This document shows, piece by piece, positions 8,184 to 15,317 of a stretch of DNA of 64,000 bases. This DNA comes from Desulfosporosinus sp. FKB (lineage in GTDB: Bacteria > Bacillota > Desulfitobacteriia > Desulfitobacteriales > Desulfitobacteriaceae). Where the stretch lies: NCBI RefSeq assembly GCF_002196705.1, contig NZ_NADJ01000035.1:105243-169242 (forward strand), given 5' to 3'. Under the pieces are notes generated by a model, which saw nothing but the letters and a program-made list of their open reading frames with translations, had not been told where the DNA came from and searched no databases. Each line of letters begins with the position of its first letter. Position 1 is the first letter of the stretch. The position numbers and the translations under genes are program-made.

Positions 8184-9344
8184 CTATAAATCCTGGGGAG
8201 GAATGGGTATATGAGTGATTATATTTAATCCCGACGGTTGAACTAGGTTAAACATAATACTCCCGCCAACTTCCTGTACTCGTTCCCGCATGCTTTTAAT
8301 GCCATAGCCTTCCCAAGCACACCGATTCGCGCTGAAATTGCCATTATCCTTAATGGTCATGCTGCAATCCCTTCCTGTAACGGAAACATATACTTCCACT
8401 CTGGTCGCTTGAGAATGGCGAAGAATATTCGTCATGGCCTCTTGAAGAACTTTGAACAGCACGGCTCCTGACTCAGCGGGCAAATCCTCGGCCTGAGAGT
8501 TTGCGCTAAAAGTACATTCCAGCTTCGAGGTAGCGTTCGTTTTAGATACAAGGGCTTGCAGCGGAGCAATGCCTAACGCTGACCTATCAGCTGCTAAAGC
8601 ATGTACAGAAACTCGTATATCTTGCAGACCTTGACGGGCCACAGTCAGCATTTCTTCCACCGATTGTTTAGCCTGAACCGGATCGTCCTCAATCATGAAC
8701 CGCAGGGCTTGCAGCTGAACGATCAATGACGTCAAGCTGTGTCCGATGGCATCATGAATTTCTCGAGCAATCCTTGTCCGTTCGTCTAAGACAGCATGCT
8801 GCATGGTTGTAACCGCTGCCTGCTGAAGTTCTTTGTGAGCTTTTTCAAGTTCCTTAAGATGAAGCTGACTAAGTTTGTTGGCTTCCTGTCTGGTTACTCT
8901 GGCTCGAATTGAAACGGCAATACCAATAAAGAAAATCAGAATTGACAGCGATTGAGAATAATTATGGTGCCCAAATAACGTTAATAAAGAAAATATTTCC
9001 AACAGAATAATAAATAAGTAATAGAAATATGCTCTGTCCTTTAAACAGTACGATGCAGGAAATGTCAAGATAATCATCATATAAATACTAATCAAATTGT
9101 TTTGTAGTAACAAAGACATTACAACTAAGATGCTAACAGCAATAGTAGCCATTAAGATCCTTTTAAGGTTCCACCATTCGTGAGGCGGCAGCCAAAAACT
9201 GGTGTAAACTAAAAAAGTCAAACACCGAATTGCCACCAACAAGTAACTGCCATGAAACAATCCTGCATTAAGCATAAAAAAAAGCAGGATGAAGGTAATG
9301 GGCAGAGAGCGCCGCCAATCAAACCTAATCTTCTCATAAAACAT
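8184..9344 (-). CDS. NarL-type sensor histidine kinase (HisKA_3)
   Basis: A 386-residue sensor with about six N-terminal transmembrane segments (15-145) and almost no extracytoplasmic loop, so it probably senses the membrane or an internal signal. A coiled linker leads to the HisKA_3 motif DERTRIAREIHDAIGHSL with phospho-acceptor His197, followed by a GHKL ATPase domain (VLQEAMTNILRHSQA, DNG, GYGIKSMRERV). The ribosome site AAAGGTGA lies 8 bases before the ATG. A complete short repeat element begins only 17 bases upstream of the start, so the leader or promoter has been rebuilt by an insertion. Confidence 0.93.
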   Translation of the reverse strand: MFYEKIRFDWRRSLPITFILLFFMLNAGLFHGSYLLVAIRCLTFLVYTSFWLPPHEWWNLKRILMATIAVSILVVMSLLLQNNLISIYMMIILTFPASYCLKDRAYFYYLFIILLEIFSLLTLFGHHNYSQSLSILIFFIGIAVSIRARVTRQEANKLSQLHLKELEKAHKELQQAAVTTMQHAVLDERTRIAREIHDAIGHSLTSLIVQLQALRFMIEDDPVQAKQSVEEMLTVARQGLQDIRVSVHALAADRSALGIAPLQALVSKTNATSKLECTFSANSQAEDLPAESGAVLFKVLQEAMTNILRHSQATRVEVYVSVTGRDCSMTIKDNGNFSANRCAWEGYGIKSMRERVQEVGGSIMFNLVQPSGLNIITHIPIPPQDL

Positions 9345-9360
9345 CGTACTTCACCTTTAT

Positions 9361-9540
9361 CCAATCGTAAGACTCCCACTTCTACAAGCGGGAGTGGTTC
9401 CCATACCCTGTTTCGGTGGGGGTAGAGTCCATCCTTCAGCGCGATAGTATTTGTTATGGGCTAGGCGCTTTCGGCAAAAGTGTACAGGACACTTTCGCCA
9501 CCGAAGCCCCGATGTTCAGCTTTTGCTGAATGAATTCACT
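9361..9540 (+). mobile_element. Complete TTTAT-linked non-autonomous element (copy A)
   Basis: A 180-bp element, preceded by TTTAT (9356-9360). It has a left hairpin CTCCCACTT-CTAC-AAGCGGGAG, a central imperfect hairpin around GGACACTTTCGCC and a right hairpin GTTCAGC...GCTGAA, and ends in ATTCACT. It has no open frame. The terminal hairpins and a fixed 5-nt sequence at the left end without target duplication resemble IS200/IS605-type ends. It separates the sensor kinase from the region that probably held its promoter. Confidence 0.7.
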
Positions 9541-9584
9541 TTATCTTAGCAAACTAATACTATCATAAACTAACATTGAAGGCT

Positions 9585-9648
9585 TCTATCGAAAGATAGA
9601 TATGCTTTTTAAAATGGTCTTCTGACAGCCTCTATCTACAGATAGAGG
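9585..9648. promoter_or_regulatory. Two TCTATC-N4-GATAGA palindromes, operator candidates
   Basis: TCTATC-GAAA-GATAGA at 9585-9600 and TCTATC-TACA-GATAGA at 9631-9646 (the latter extends to an 8-4-8 palindrome at 9629-9648). Centres are 46 bp apart. They lie between the kinase/regulator operon and the divergent CcdC-like gene, so a LuxR-type regulator could bind them. That link is inference. Confidence 0.5.
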
Positions 9649-9766
9649 TTCTATTCTATCGATTTCATTCTTCAGATGGATTTATAAGTTGCGCAAATAT
9701 CTTAAAATCAATAGAGTTTCAAGCGCAAAGATTTTAAACTAAAATCCATTTAGGAGGCAGGAAATA

Positions 9767-10270
9767 ATGAATACTATTGTTCCCTTTATCGTTGCCGGAG
9801 TCATAGTAATAAGGATCATTTGGTCTTTAGCAAGACGCACTCAAAAACCTATTGGGAATAACGGATTAGCAATCTTTTATCCTCTAATTCTCTACCTTGC
9901 TCTCATAATGTTTGCAGCAAGCAAACTATTTGTCAATCGAATTGGTGTTTTGGTTTTACCCCAAGTATCACTAATTTCGGTATCTAGTACGATTATTCTC
10001 GGAGGAATATTAGCTATTCCAGTCTTATGGACTACTGATTATGAATTCAGACAAAATCAAATCTATATTAAGAAAAACAAGTTCTTCCTGTTTGTTTTCT
10101 TGGGTGTTATCATTTTACGTCTTGCCTTAAAAAATATTTTATATAATTTGATGCCTGCCATGAGTTTATTGTTTCTAACCTTAGTATTGGCTACCGTTTA
10201 TATGATGATCTGGCGAGTAGGATGTTATGTGAAGTTTCGAAGGTTGGTAAAAAATGCAGGAATGAACTAG
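9767..10270 (+). CDS. CcdC-like (DUF1453) integral membrane protein
   Basis: A 167-residue membrane protein with about five hydrophobic segments. It resembles the CcdC/DUF1453 family of Bacillus: an early basic loop (ARRTQKP), then WTTDYEFRQNQIYIKKNK preceding FLFVFLGVIILRLAL. The molecular function of the family is unclear. Ribosome site AGGAGGC lies 8 bases before ATG 9767. It is divergent from the sensor kinase operon and may be its target. Confidence 0.7.
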   Translation: MNTIVPFIVAGVIVIRIIWSLARRTQKPIGNNGLAIFYPLILYLALIMFAASKLFVNRIGVLVLPQVSLISVSSTIILGGILAIPVLWTTDYEFRQNQIYIKKNKFFLFVFLGVIILRLALKNILYNLMPAMSLLFLTLVLATVYMMIWRVGCYVKFRRLVKNAGMN

Positions 10271-10282
10271 AAAATCGAAACA

Positions 10283-10453
10283 AAAAGGGACTGTGCCAAA
10301 ACTTGTTTGTCCTCGCATTGCGTTCCCACTTTTGCTTCCCTAATCACTAAAGAAAGGCGTTGTCACTCCGCTATAGTAGCGAAATGATAACGCCTTTGGC
10401 TATTTGGCCCCACTTTGGGTTTTCTGAGTTAAGTTTTTACACAGCCCCTTTTC
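10283..10453. mobile_element. MITE-like element with 22-bp terminal inverted repeats
   Basis: The ends AAAAGGGACTGTGCCAAAAC and the reverse complement of GTTTTTACACAGCCCCTTTT are inverted repeats, and a hairpin AAGGCGTTGTCA...TGATAACGCCTT sits in the middle. The ~171-bp unit has no coding capacity. The termini resemble those of GGGRCTGTG-type insertion sequences (IS1182-like), so it may be a non-autonomous derivative. No clear target duplication was seen. Confidence 0.6.
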
Positions 10454-10816
10454 TGACTTTGTACTGAATTGCTTTTTTAAGAAAAATAACTCACTTTAAT
10501 TTTAGCTCCGATTACTCTAACATGGATGAGCGATTACTGAATAAAGACTTAAAGTGCAAAGTAAATAAAATTTCAGCCTAGTTGCTACTTGACTGTAAAC
10601 AGTTTGCAGAGCATGCTTTAATAAGGTAGTTCCGCATCTTAATCCTTTTTGACTCTGCCGCGCCTATTTTAGGGCCAGTAACTTCCCCCTTCTCCGACAA
10701 GAGTGAACTCATTGCATGGAGAAACGCTAAAACTCATTAATTACAAATCACTATTCAAATTCGATGATTGTTTGTAAGTTCTAAGGTACAAGGAACATAA
10801 ACTTCGAACTCAAGCA
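10454..10816. other. Intergenic region without a recognised gene
   Basis: I see no convincing coding sequence, RNA or repeat here. A 45-codon open stretch on the minus strand around 10580-10720 has no ribosome site and no recognisable motif. Confidence 0.5.
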
Positions 10817-10879
10817 AATAATACCTTATATTAGAAATCATAGTTAAAAACTATTAGTCTTAAAGTATAAGGTATTATT
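10817..10879. promoter_or_regulatory. Long inverted repeat upstream of the hydroxyacid dehydrogenase
   Basis: AATAATACCTTATA (10817-10830) and its exact complement TATAAGGTATTATT (10866-10879) are separated by 35 bp that contain a smaller TAGTT-AAA-AACTA hairpin. It ends 30 bp before the start codon of the next gene. It may be an operator pair or a leader structure. Confidence 0.45.
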
Positions 10880-10909
10880 CCATAAAACTTACTTAATCGG
10901 AGGTCAGAT

Positions 10910-11905
10910 ATGCCTAAATGGAATGTTTATGTTACAAACGAAATACCCCAACCGGCTCTGGACATGCTGGCGGAACATTGCGATCTTGAAGTAAATCGCG
11001 AAGGAAAACCTCTCCCCAAGTCAACACTTTTGCAAAAAATTCAAGGACGGGATGCTGTTTTATGTTTACTGACTGATCAAATCGACGCAGAAGTGCTCAG
11101 GGCAGCAAACCAGGCTAAAATCTTCGCCAATTATGCCGTTGGTTATAACAACATCGATATTTCTGCCGCAACAGCACAGGGAATTATGATCTCCAACACT
11201 CCCGGAGTGCTGACTGATACTACAGCCGAGATGGCTTGGACGCTATTATTTTCCGTTGCTCGGAGAGTTGTCGAATCAGATAACTATACTCGAATGGGAA
11301 AATATGAAGGTTGGGGGCCGATGCTGTTTTTAGGACAAGATATCTTTAACAAAACAGTAGGCATTATAGGGCCCGGAAGAATTGGTCTATCATTTGCGAA
11401 ACGAGCTAAAGCCTTTGATATGAAAGTCCTTTATACAGGGAAAAAGGCAAACCCACAGTTTGAACATGAAACCGGCGGGCAGTATGTAAGCTTGGAAAAG
11501 CTTCTCCAGGATTCAGATTATATATCCATCCATACTCCCCTTCTTCCTGAAACATTTCATCTTATCGGTGAGAAGGAATTCAAGCAAATGAAAAAAACAG
11601 CCATCTTAATTAACACGTCTCGTGGTCCGGTGGTTGATGAATTAGCCCTCGTCAAAGCTTTAGAGACCGGGGAGATCTGGGGGGCAGGTCTCGATGTATA
11701 TGAATGGGAACCAAAATTGGCGGAAGGGTTAAGCAAACTCGACAATGTTACTCTCTGCCCTCATATCGCAAGCGCTACGATTGAAACCCGCACTAAAATG
11801 GGCACCATTGCAGCAGCCAACATTATAGCAGCAATGAAAGGAGAACTGCCGCCAAATTGTCTGAACCCTGAAGTGTACAAGTCCTCTACCATGCAAAAAA
11901 CTTGA
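10910..11905 (+). CDS. D-2-hydroxyacid dehydrogenase (glyoxylate/hydroxypyruvate reductase-like)
   Basis: A 331-residue NAD(P)-dependent reductase of 2-oxo acids. The Rossmann motif is GPGRIG (154-159). Catalytic Arg is in NTSRGPVVDE, Glu in the YEWEP segment and His in LCPHIASAT, and the TTAEM motif (104-108) fits the glyoxylate reductase branch. Ribosome site GGAGG lies 6 bases before ATG 10910. It is a single gene with its own terminator. It could connect to the glycolate-type oxidase at 2023-4711 in a glycolate/glyoxylate exchange, but it lies 6 kb away and substrate is not proven. Confidence 0.88.
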   Translation: MPKWNVYVTNEIPQPALDMLAEHCDLEVNREGKPLPKSTLLQKIQGRDAVLCLLTDQIDAEVLRAANQAKIFANYAVGYNNIDISAATAQGIMISNTPGVLTDTTAEMAWTLLFSVARRVVESDNYTRMGKYEGWGPMLFLGQDIFNKTVGIIGPGRIGLSFAKRAKAFDMKVLYTGKKANPQFEHETGGQYVSLEKLLQDSDYISIHTPLLPETFHLIGEKEFKQMKKTAILINTSRGPVVDELALVKALETGEIWGAGLDVYEWEPKLAEGLSKLDNVTLCPHIASATIETRTKMGTIAAANIIAAMKGELPPNCLNPEVYKSSTMQKT

Positions 11906-11917
11906 GCCCAAAAACAA

Positions 11918-11978
11918 AAACTGATGCCCTGAGGAAGTGATTTTTCATTAGATCACAGTCCTCAGGGCATCAGTTTAT
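11918..11978 (+). terminator. Rho-independent terminator of the hydroxyacid dehydrogenase
   Basis: An 18-bp stem AAACTGATGCCCTGAGGA pairs with TCCTCAGGGCATCAGTTT. The T-run is TTTAT, and exactly there the short element copy B has inserted. Confidence 0.85.
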
Positions 11979-12106
11979 CCAATCATAAGACTCCCACTTC
12001 TACAAGTGGGAGTGGTTCCCATACCTTGCTCAGTGGGGCTAGAGTCCATCCTTCAGCCCGATAGCATTTGGTTATGAGCTAGGCGCTTTAGCTGAACGAG
12101 TTCACT
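11979..12106 (+). mobile_element. TTTAT-linked element with central deletion (copy B)
   Basis: It begins CCAATCATAAGACTCCCACTT right after TTTAT and ends GAACGAGTTCACT like the complete copies. At GGCGCTT/TAGCTGAAC the central hairpin has been deleted, leaving 128 bp. It lies 22 bp behind the niaP stop codon. Confidence 0.65.
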
Positions 12107-12128
12107 GGCTGCAGCTATGTCTTCGCTT

Positions 12129-13481
12129 CTATTGCTCGGAGGCCAGCTTTTCCAAAGACTGTCCTTTTGTCTCTTCGCCTAAAATAACGACATCCAAAAC
12201 GACGACGATCAAGACAATGGCAAAAAGGCCAAACACTGATCCCGTTCCGAGATGAAATTTCCCGATCATATCCCCAACGACGAGTGGTGCTAAAATGCCT
12301 CCAATCCGGCCAAAGCCTGCTGCCCAGCCTGATCCGGTAGCTCTGGCATGGGTTGGATAAAGTTCGGGAGTATAAGTGTAGATAATTCCCCAAGCTCCCA
12401 GATTAAAGAAGGACATCAGCGATCCCGAAATTAAAATTGCCGCGGCAGTGACTCCTTGTCCAAAAAAGTAAGCGGTAATTGCCGTTCCCGCAACATAGAG
12501 GGCGAGAGTCGTTTTACGTCCGATTTTGTCCACAAAATAAGCTGCGCTAAAATATCCAGGAATCTGGGCAAGAGTCATAATCATTACATAGCTAAAACTC
12601 TTAGTCAGGGAAAAGCCTTTAAGGGCTAACAGAGAGGGAAGCCAAGTAAAAATCCCGTAGTAAGAAAAGACGATCCCAAACCATAAAAGCCAAAGAAAAA
12701 TTGTCCGTCGTAAGAATGCCGGGGAGAACAATTCTTTAAATTTCGCTTGATTAGACTGAGTTACTGATTCCGACAGCTGCTTTGTTTCCGTTTCAGATAA
12801 GCGCTTCTTACTTGATGAAACATTACATTCCTCTTCAATTTTAACTACGATGGCTTCAGCTTCCTGCATTCGCCCTTTGCTTAAAAGATAGCGCGGCGAC
12901 TCAGGAATTGATCGCCAGAGGAATAGGACATATAAAGCCGGGAGAAAACCGATAAAGAAGGCGATTGGCCAGCCAAACTTTGGAATGATAAGGTAAGAAA
13001 TTATGGAAGCCAACAGCCAGCCAAAGGCCCAGAAGCTTTCCAGTAAAACCAGAAATTTACCTCGATGTTTAACCGGTGAAAATTCGCTGACTAAGGTAAC
13101 CGCAACGGGCAGCTGTCCGCCAAGTCCAAATCCAACAATAAACCGGAAAACCAGCAGAGACGTCAGATTCCAAGAAAGTCCACATAATCCTGTCGCTATG
13201 CTGTAAGCCACTAAGGTAAAGGCAAAGACTTTCTTGCGCCCGATCCTGTCTGCAATAGTCCCTGAAATTACTGCTCCTAACGCCATGCCAAGGAGTCCGA
13301 TACTCCCAATGTTGCCGATTTGTTCCGGACTCAAATGCCACTCTTTCATCAAAACCGGAAGAATGAAAGACACAATTCCAGTGTCCATCGAATCGAACAT
13401 CCAGCCTAAACCCGCTGTAATAAGTAAAACATAATGAAATCTCGAAACCGGCAACTGCTCTAAACGTTCACTGATCTTCAT
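12129..13481 (-). CDS. niaP: MFS transporter, probable niacin transporter NiaP
   Basis: A 450-residue major facilitator with 12 predicted membrane segments, the inter-helix motif GTIADRIGRKKVFAF in loop 2-3, its counterpart DKIGRKTTLA in loop 8-9 and a family-typical RFIVGFGLGGQLPV segment. Alone it could be any aromatic-acid or metabolite transporter. It is divergent from niaR, and the intergenic region has the NiaR-type palindrome inside its probable -35 box, so niacin uptake is the best call. Confidence 0.8.
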   Translation of the reverse strand: MKISERLEQLPVSRFHYVLLITAGLGWMFDSMDTGIVSFILPVLMKEWHLSPEQIGNIGSIGLLGMALGAVISGTIADRIGRKKVFAFTLVAYSIATGLCGLSWNLTSLLVFRFIVGFGLGGQLPVAVTLVSEFSPVKHRGKFLVLLESFWAFGWLLASIISYLIIPKFGWPIAFFIGFLPALYVLFLWRSIPESPRYLLSKGRMQEAEAIVVKIEEECNVSSSKKRLSETETKQLSESVTQSNQAKFKELFSPAFLRRTIFLWLLWFGIVFSYYGIFTWLPSLLALKGFSLTKSFSYVMIMTLAQIPGYFSAAYFVDKIGRKTTLALYVAGTAITAYFFGQGVTAAAILISGSLMSFFNLGAWGIIYTYTPELYPTHARATGSGWAAGFGRIGGILAPLVVGDMIGKFHLGTGSVFGLFAIVLIVVVLDVVILGEETKGQSLEKLASEQ

Positions 13482-13592
13482 ATTACTTCCTCTTTCTTCC
13501 TAAAACTATGGAACTTCTAATGTAGTGAATGAACCCTCCTTTAGCAAGAACTTGATTCATTGCTTACTTTGTTTTATCACAATATCTTTGCA

Positions 13593-13606
13593 GGTGTCAA
13601 GACACC
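13593..13606. promoter_or_regulatory. NiaR operator between niaP and niaR
   Basis: GGTGTC-AA-GACACC, a 6-2-6 palindrome, matches the TGTCTTGACA core known for niacin-responsive NiaR sites. On the minus strand it contains TTGACA, which with ATAAAA 17 bp on makes the niaP promoter. On the plus strand it ends two bases before the niaR -35 box, so one repressor dimer can shut both genes. Confidence 0.8.
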
Positions 13607-13608
13607 AT

Positions 13609-13638
13609 TTGACAATTTCTCAACTCCCGTATTAAAAT
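13609..13638 (+). promoter_or_regulatory. niaR promoter
   Basis: TTGACA at 13609-13614 and TAAAAT at 13633-13638 with an 18-bp spacer, 23 bp before the niaR start and adjoining the palindromic operator. Confidence 0.6.
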
Positions 13639-13660
13639 CAACTATAAAGTAGGTGATGGA

Positions 13661-14203
13661 ATGAGCCAAAAAGAAGGTTTATCGGGGCGAGAACGCCGGG
13701 ATCACTTGTTAAAACTTTTAAAAAACACCCATGAACCTATCAAAGCTGCCTCTTTAGCCAAACTCACAGGGGTCAGCCGCCAGGTTATTGTTCAAGATAT
13801 AGCCCTTCTCCGAGCTTCAGAGGAACCGGTGATTGCTACACCACAGGGGTATATCTATTCCTCGGATCTTCGCACAAAAGGCCTGCAAAAAATTATCTAT
13901 AGTCGTCATTCGCCTTTAGATACGGAGAAGGAATTGAATATCTTAGTCGACCATGGCGTTAGTGTACTCGATGTCGGAGTGGAGCATTCTGTATATGGGA
14001 ATATTTTTCGTCCACTCCAATTAAAGAGCCGCCTGGACGTGAAGAAATTTATGGCCCAAATGTCAGAAAACCATGCGCACTTACTGTCGTCTTTAACCGG
14101 CGGCCTGCATCTTCATACCATTGAAGCACCCACAGAGGAAGTTTTGCAGCAGGTTTGCGAGGTCCTGACACAAGAAGGGTTTTTGGTCGATATGAAAGAT
14201 TAA
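13661..14203 (+). CDS. niaR: Niacin-responsive transcriptional repressor NiaR
   Basis: A 180-residue regulator: an N-terminal HTH_11 domain (RRDHLLKLLKN...AASLAKLTGVSRQVIVQDIALLR) and a C-terminal 3H domain with histidines in YSRHSPL, VEHSVYGN and GGLHLHTIE that bind metal and nicotinate. In other Firmicutes NiaR (YrxA) represses NAD synthesis and niacin uptake when niacin is present. Here the only visible target is the divergent niaP, plus itself through the shared operator. A terminator follows at 14277. Confidence 0.93.
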   Translation: MSQKEGLSGRERRDHLLKLLKNTHEPIKAASLAKLTGVSRQVIVQDIALLRASEEPVIATPQGYIYSSDLRTKGLQKIIYSRHSPLDTEKELNILVDHGVSVLDVGVEHSVYGNIFRPLQLKSRLDVKKFMAQMSENHAHLLSSLTGGLHLHTIEAPTEEVLQQVCEVLTQEGFLVDMKD

Positions 14204-14275
14204 ATCAGACTCAGCGCAGCCACCTGCCTATGACTTATGCCTGGAAAGTATGCACGAAATATACGTTGTAATTGC

Positions 14276-14324
14276 ACAAAAAGACTGTTATGGCCACCAG
14301 CTGGCTCATAACAGTCTTTTTAAA
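14276..14324. terminator. Bidirectional terminator between niaR and hprK
   Basis: A perfect stem AAAAAGACTGTTATG with its complement, an inner GCCA/TGGC pairing, and T5 on the plus strand (A5 upstream gives T5 on the minus strand). It lies between the convergent niaR and hprK genes. Confidence 0.9.
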
Positions 14325-14404
14325 TTAACCTATTTTGTTGCTGAGTACTCTCAAAATTCCTACGATATCACATCCATAAAAGCTCGAATTTAACGCGAAA
14401 TTCC

Positions 14405-15271
14405 TTACATCCGTTTGCTTCGCAGGCGATTTTGCATGACAGCGACCTCAATAATGGACGCAAGCTGACGGCCGGGCCGAACCGGGATTGTCACTTTGGG
14501 GACGGGAATACCAAGTATGGTCGAAGTTTGAGGAGGATCAAGACCTAAGCGGTCATAATACTTCCCTTCTTTCCATTCTTCCAGCTCGACAAGAAGATGA
14601 ATTTCTTTTTCTTCGCGGACAGCCCCTGCACCAAACAACTTTGTGACATCTAAAATTCCGAGACCTCTTACCTCAAGAAGATGCCGAATGGTTTGAGGTG
14701 CCCTGCCATGCAAATTCTCCTCATCAACCCGCTGCACCTCAACAGCATCATCTGCCACCAATAAGTGTCCGCTGCGAATCAATTCCAAAGCAGTTTCACT
14801 TTTCCCGATCCCGCTATCCCCCGTAATGAGTACTCCAATCCCAAAGACGTCGACCAAGACACCGTGAACCAGGGTGGATGGCGCCAACCGATTGGCAAGG
14901 AAACGAATGAGCAAATAGTAAAGCTGTGTCGTAGAGCGGTCAGATGTCAATAGGGGTATGCCCCTATCTTCAGCTAAGCGAACAAATTCTTGAGGAATCG
15001 CCAATCCCCTAGTGATGATAAGGCAGGGAACTTCCTGAACCATAACCTTCGCCAAATTCTCTTGACGCTCCTCAGGCGGAAGCTGCTCAAACAGGCCTAA
15101 TTCCGTGCGCCCATAGATTTGAATTCTCTGGGGAGTCAAATAGGTCAGATAACCGACCAATTCGGCGCTGGGGCGCTTAAGACTGTAATCAGTTATTTTC
15201 TTATTCATACCCCTCTGCCCGGCTATAACTCTGAAGCCAAATTCCTCTACTAATTGATCAACAGTTACCAG
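14405..15271 (-). CDS. hprK: HPr kinase/phosphorylase, probable CTG start
   Basis: Bifunctional enzyme that phosphorylates or dephosphorylates Ser46 of HPr in carbon catabolite control. Walker A is GDSGIGKS (about 151-158 from the CTG), with the catalytic-loop His in STLVHGVLVD and the K3-type motif RGLGILDV. The first ATG (15208) would remove about 21 conserved residues. In frame upstream lies LVTVDQLVEEFGFRVIAGQR, which is the normal HprK N-terminus, beginning at CTG 15271. That CTG is 9 bases behind AGGAGG, and no ATG, GTG or TTG is available. The protein also ends at RSKRM, roughly 15-20 residues short of most relatives. It is the last gene of the PTS operon. Confidence 0.85.
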   Translation of the reverse strand: MVTVDQLVEEFGFRVIAGQRGMNKKITDYSLKRPSAELVGYLTYLTPQRIQIYGRTELGLFEQLPPEERQENLAKVMVQEVPCLIITRGLAIPQEFVRLAEDRGIPLLTSDRSTTQLYYLLIRFLANRLAPSTLVHGVLVDVFGIGVLITGDSGIGKSETALELIRSGHLLVADDAVEVQRVDEENLHGRAPQTIRHLLEVRGLGILDVTKLFGAGAVREEKEIHLLVELEEWKEGKYYDRLGLDPPQTSTILGIPVPKVTIPVRPGRQLASIIEVAVMQNRLRSKRM

Positions 15272-15317
15272 TCTAAGTCTCCTCCTGAGTTCAAAATAAC
15301 CTTTATGCCCTCAACTA

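Noticed and set aside
10580..10760. 45-codon open stretch on the minus strand near the MITE
   Set aside because: No ribosome site or recognisable motif; length is expected by chance in AT-rich sequence.
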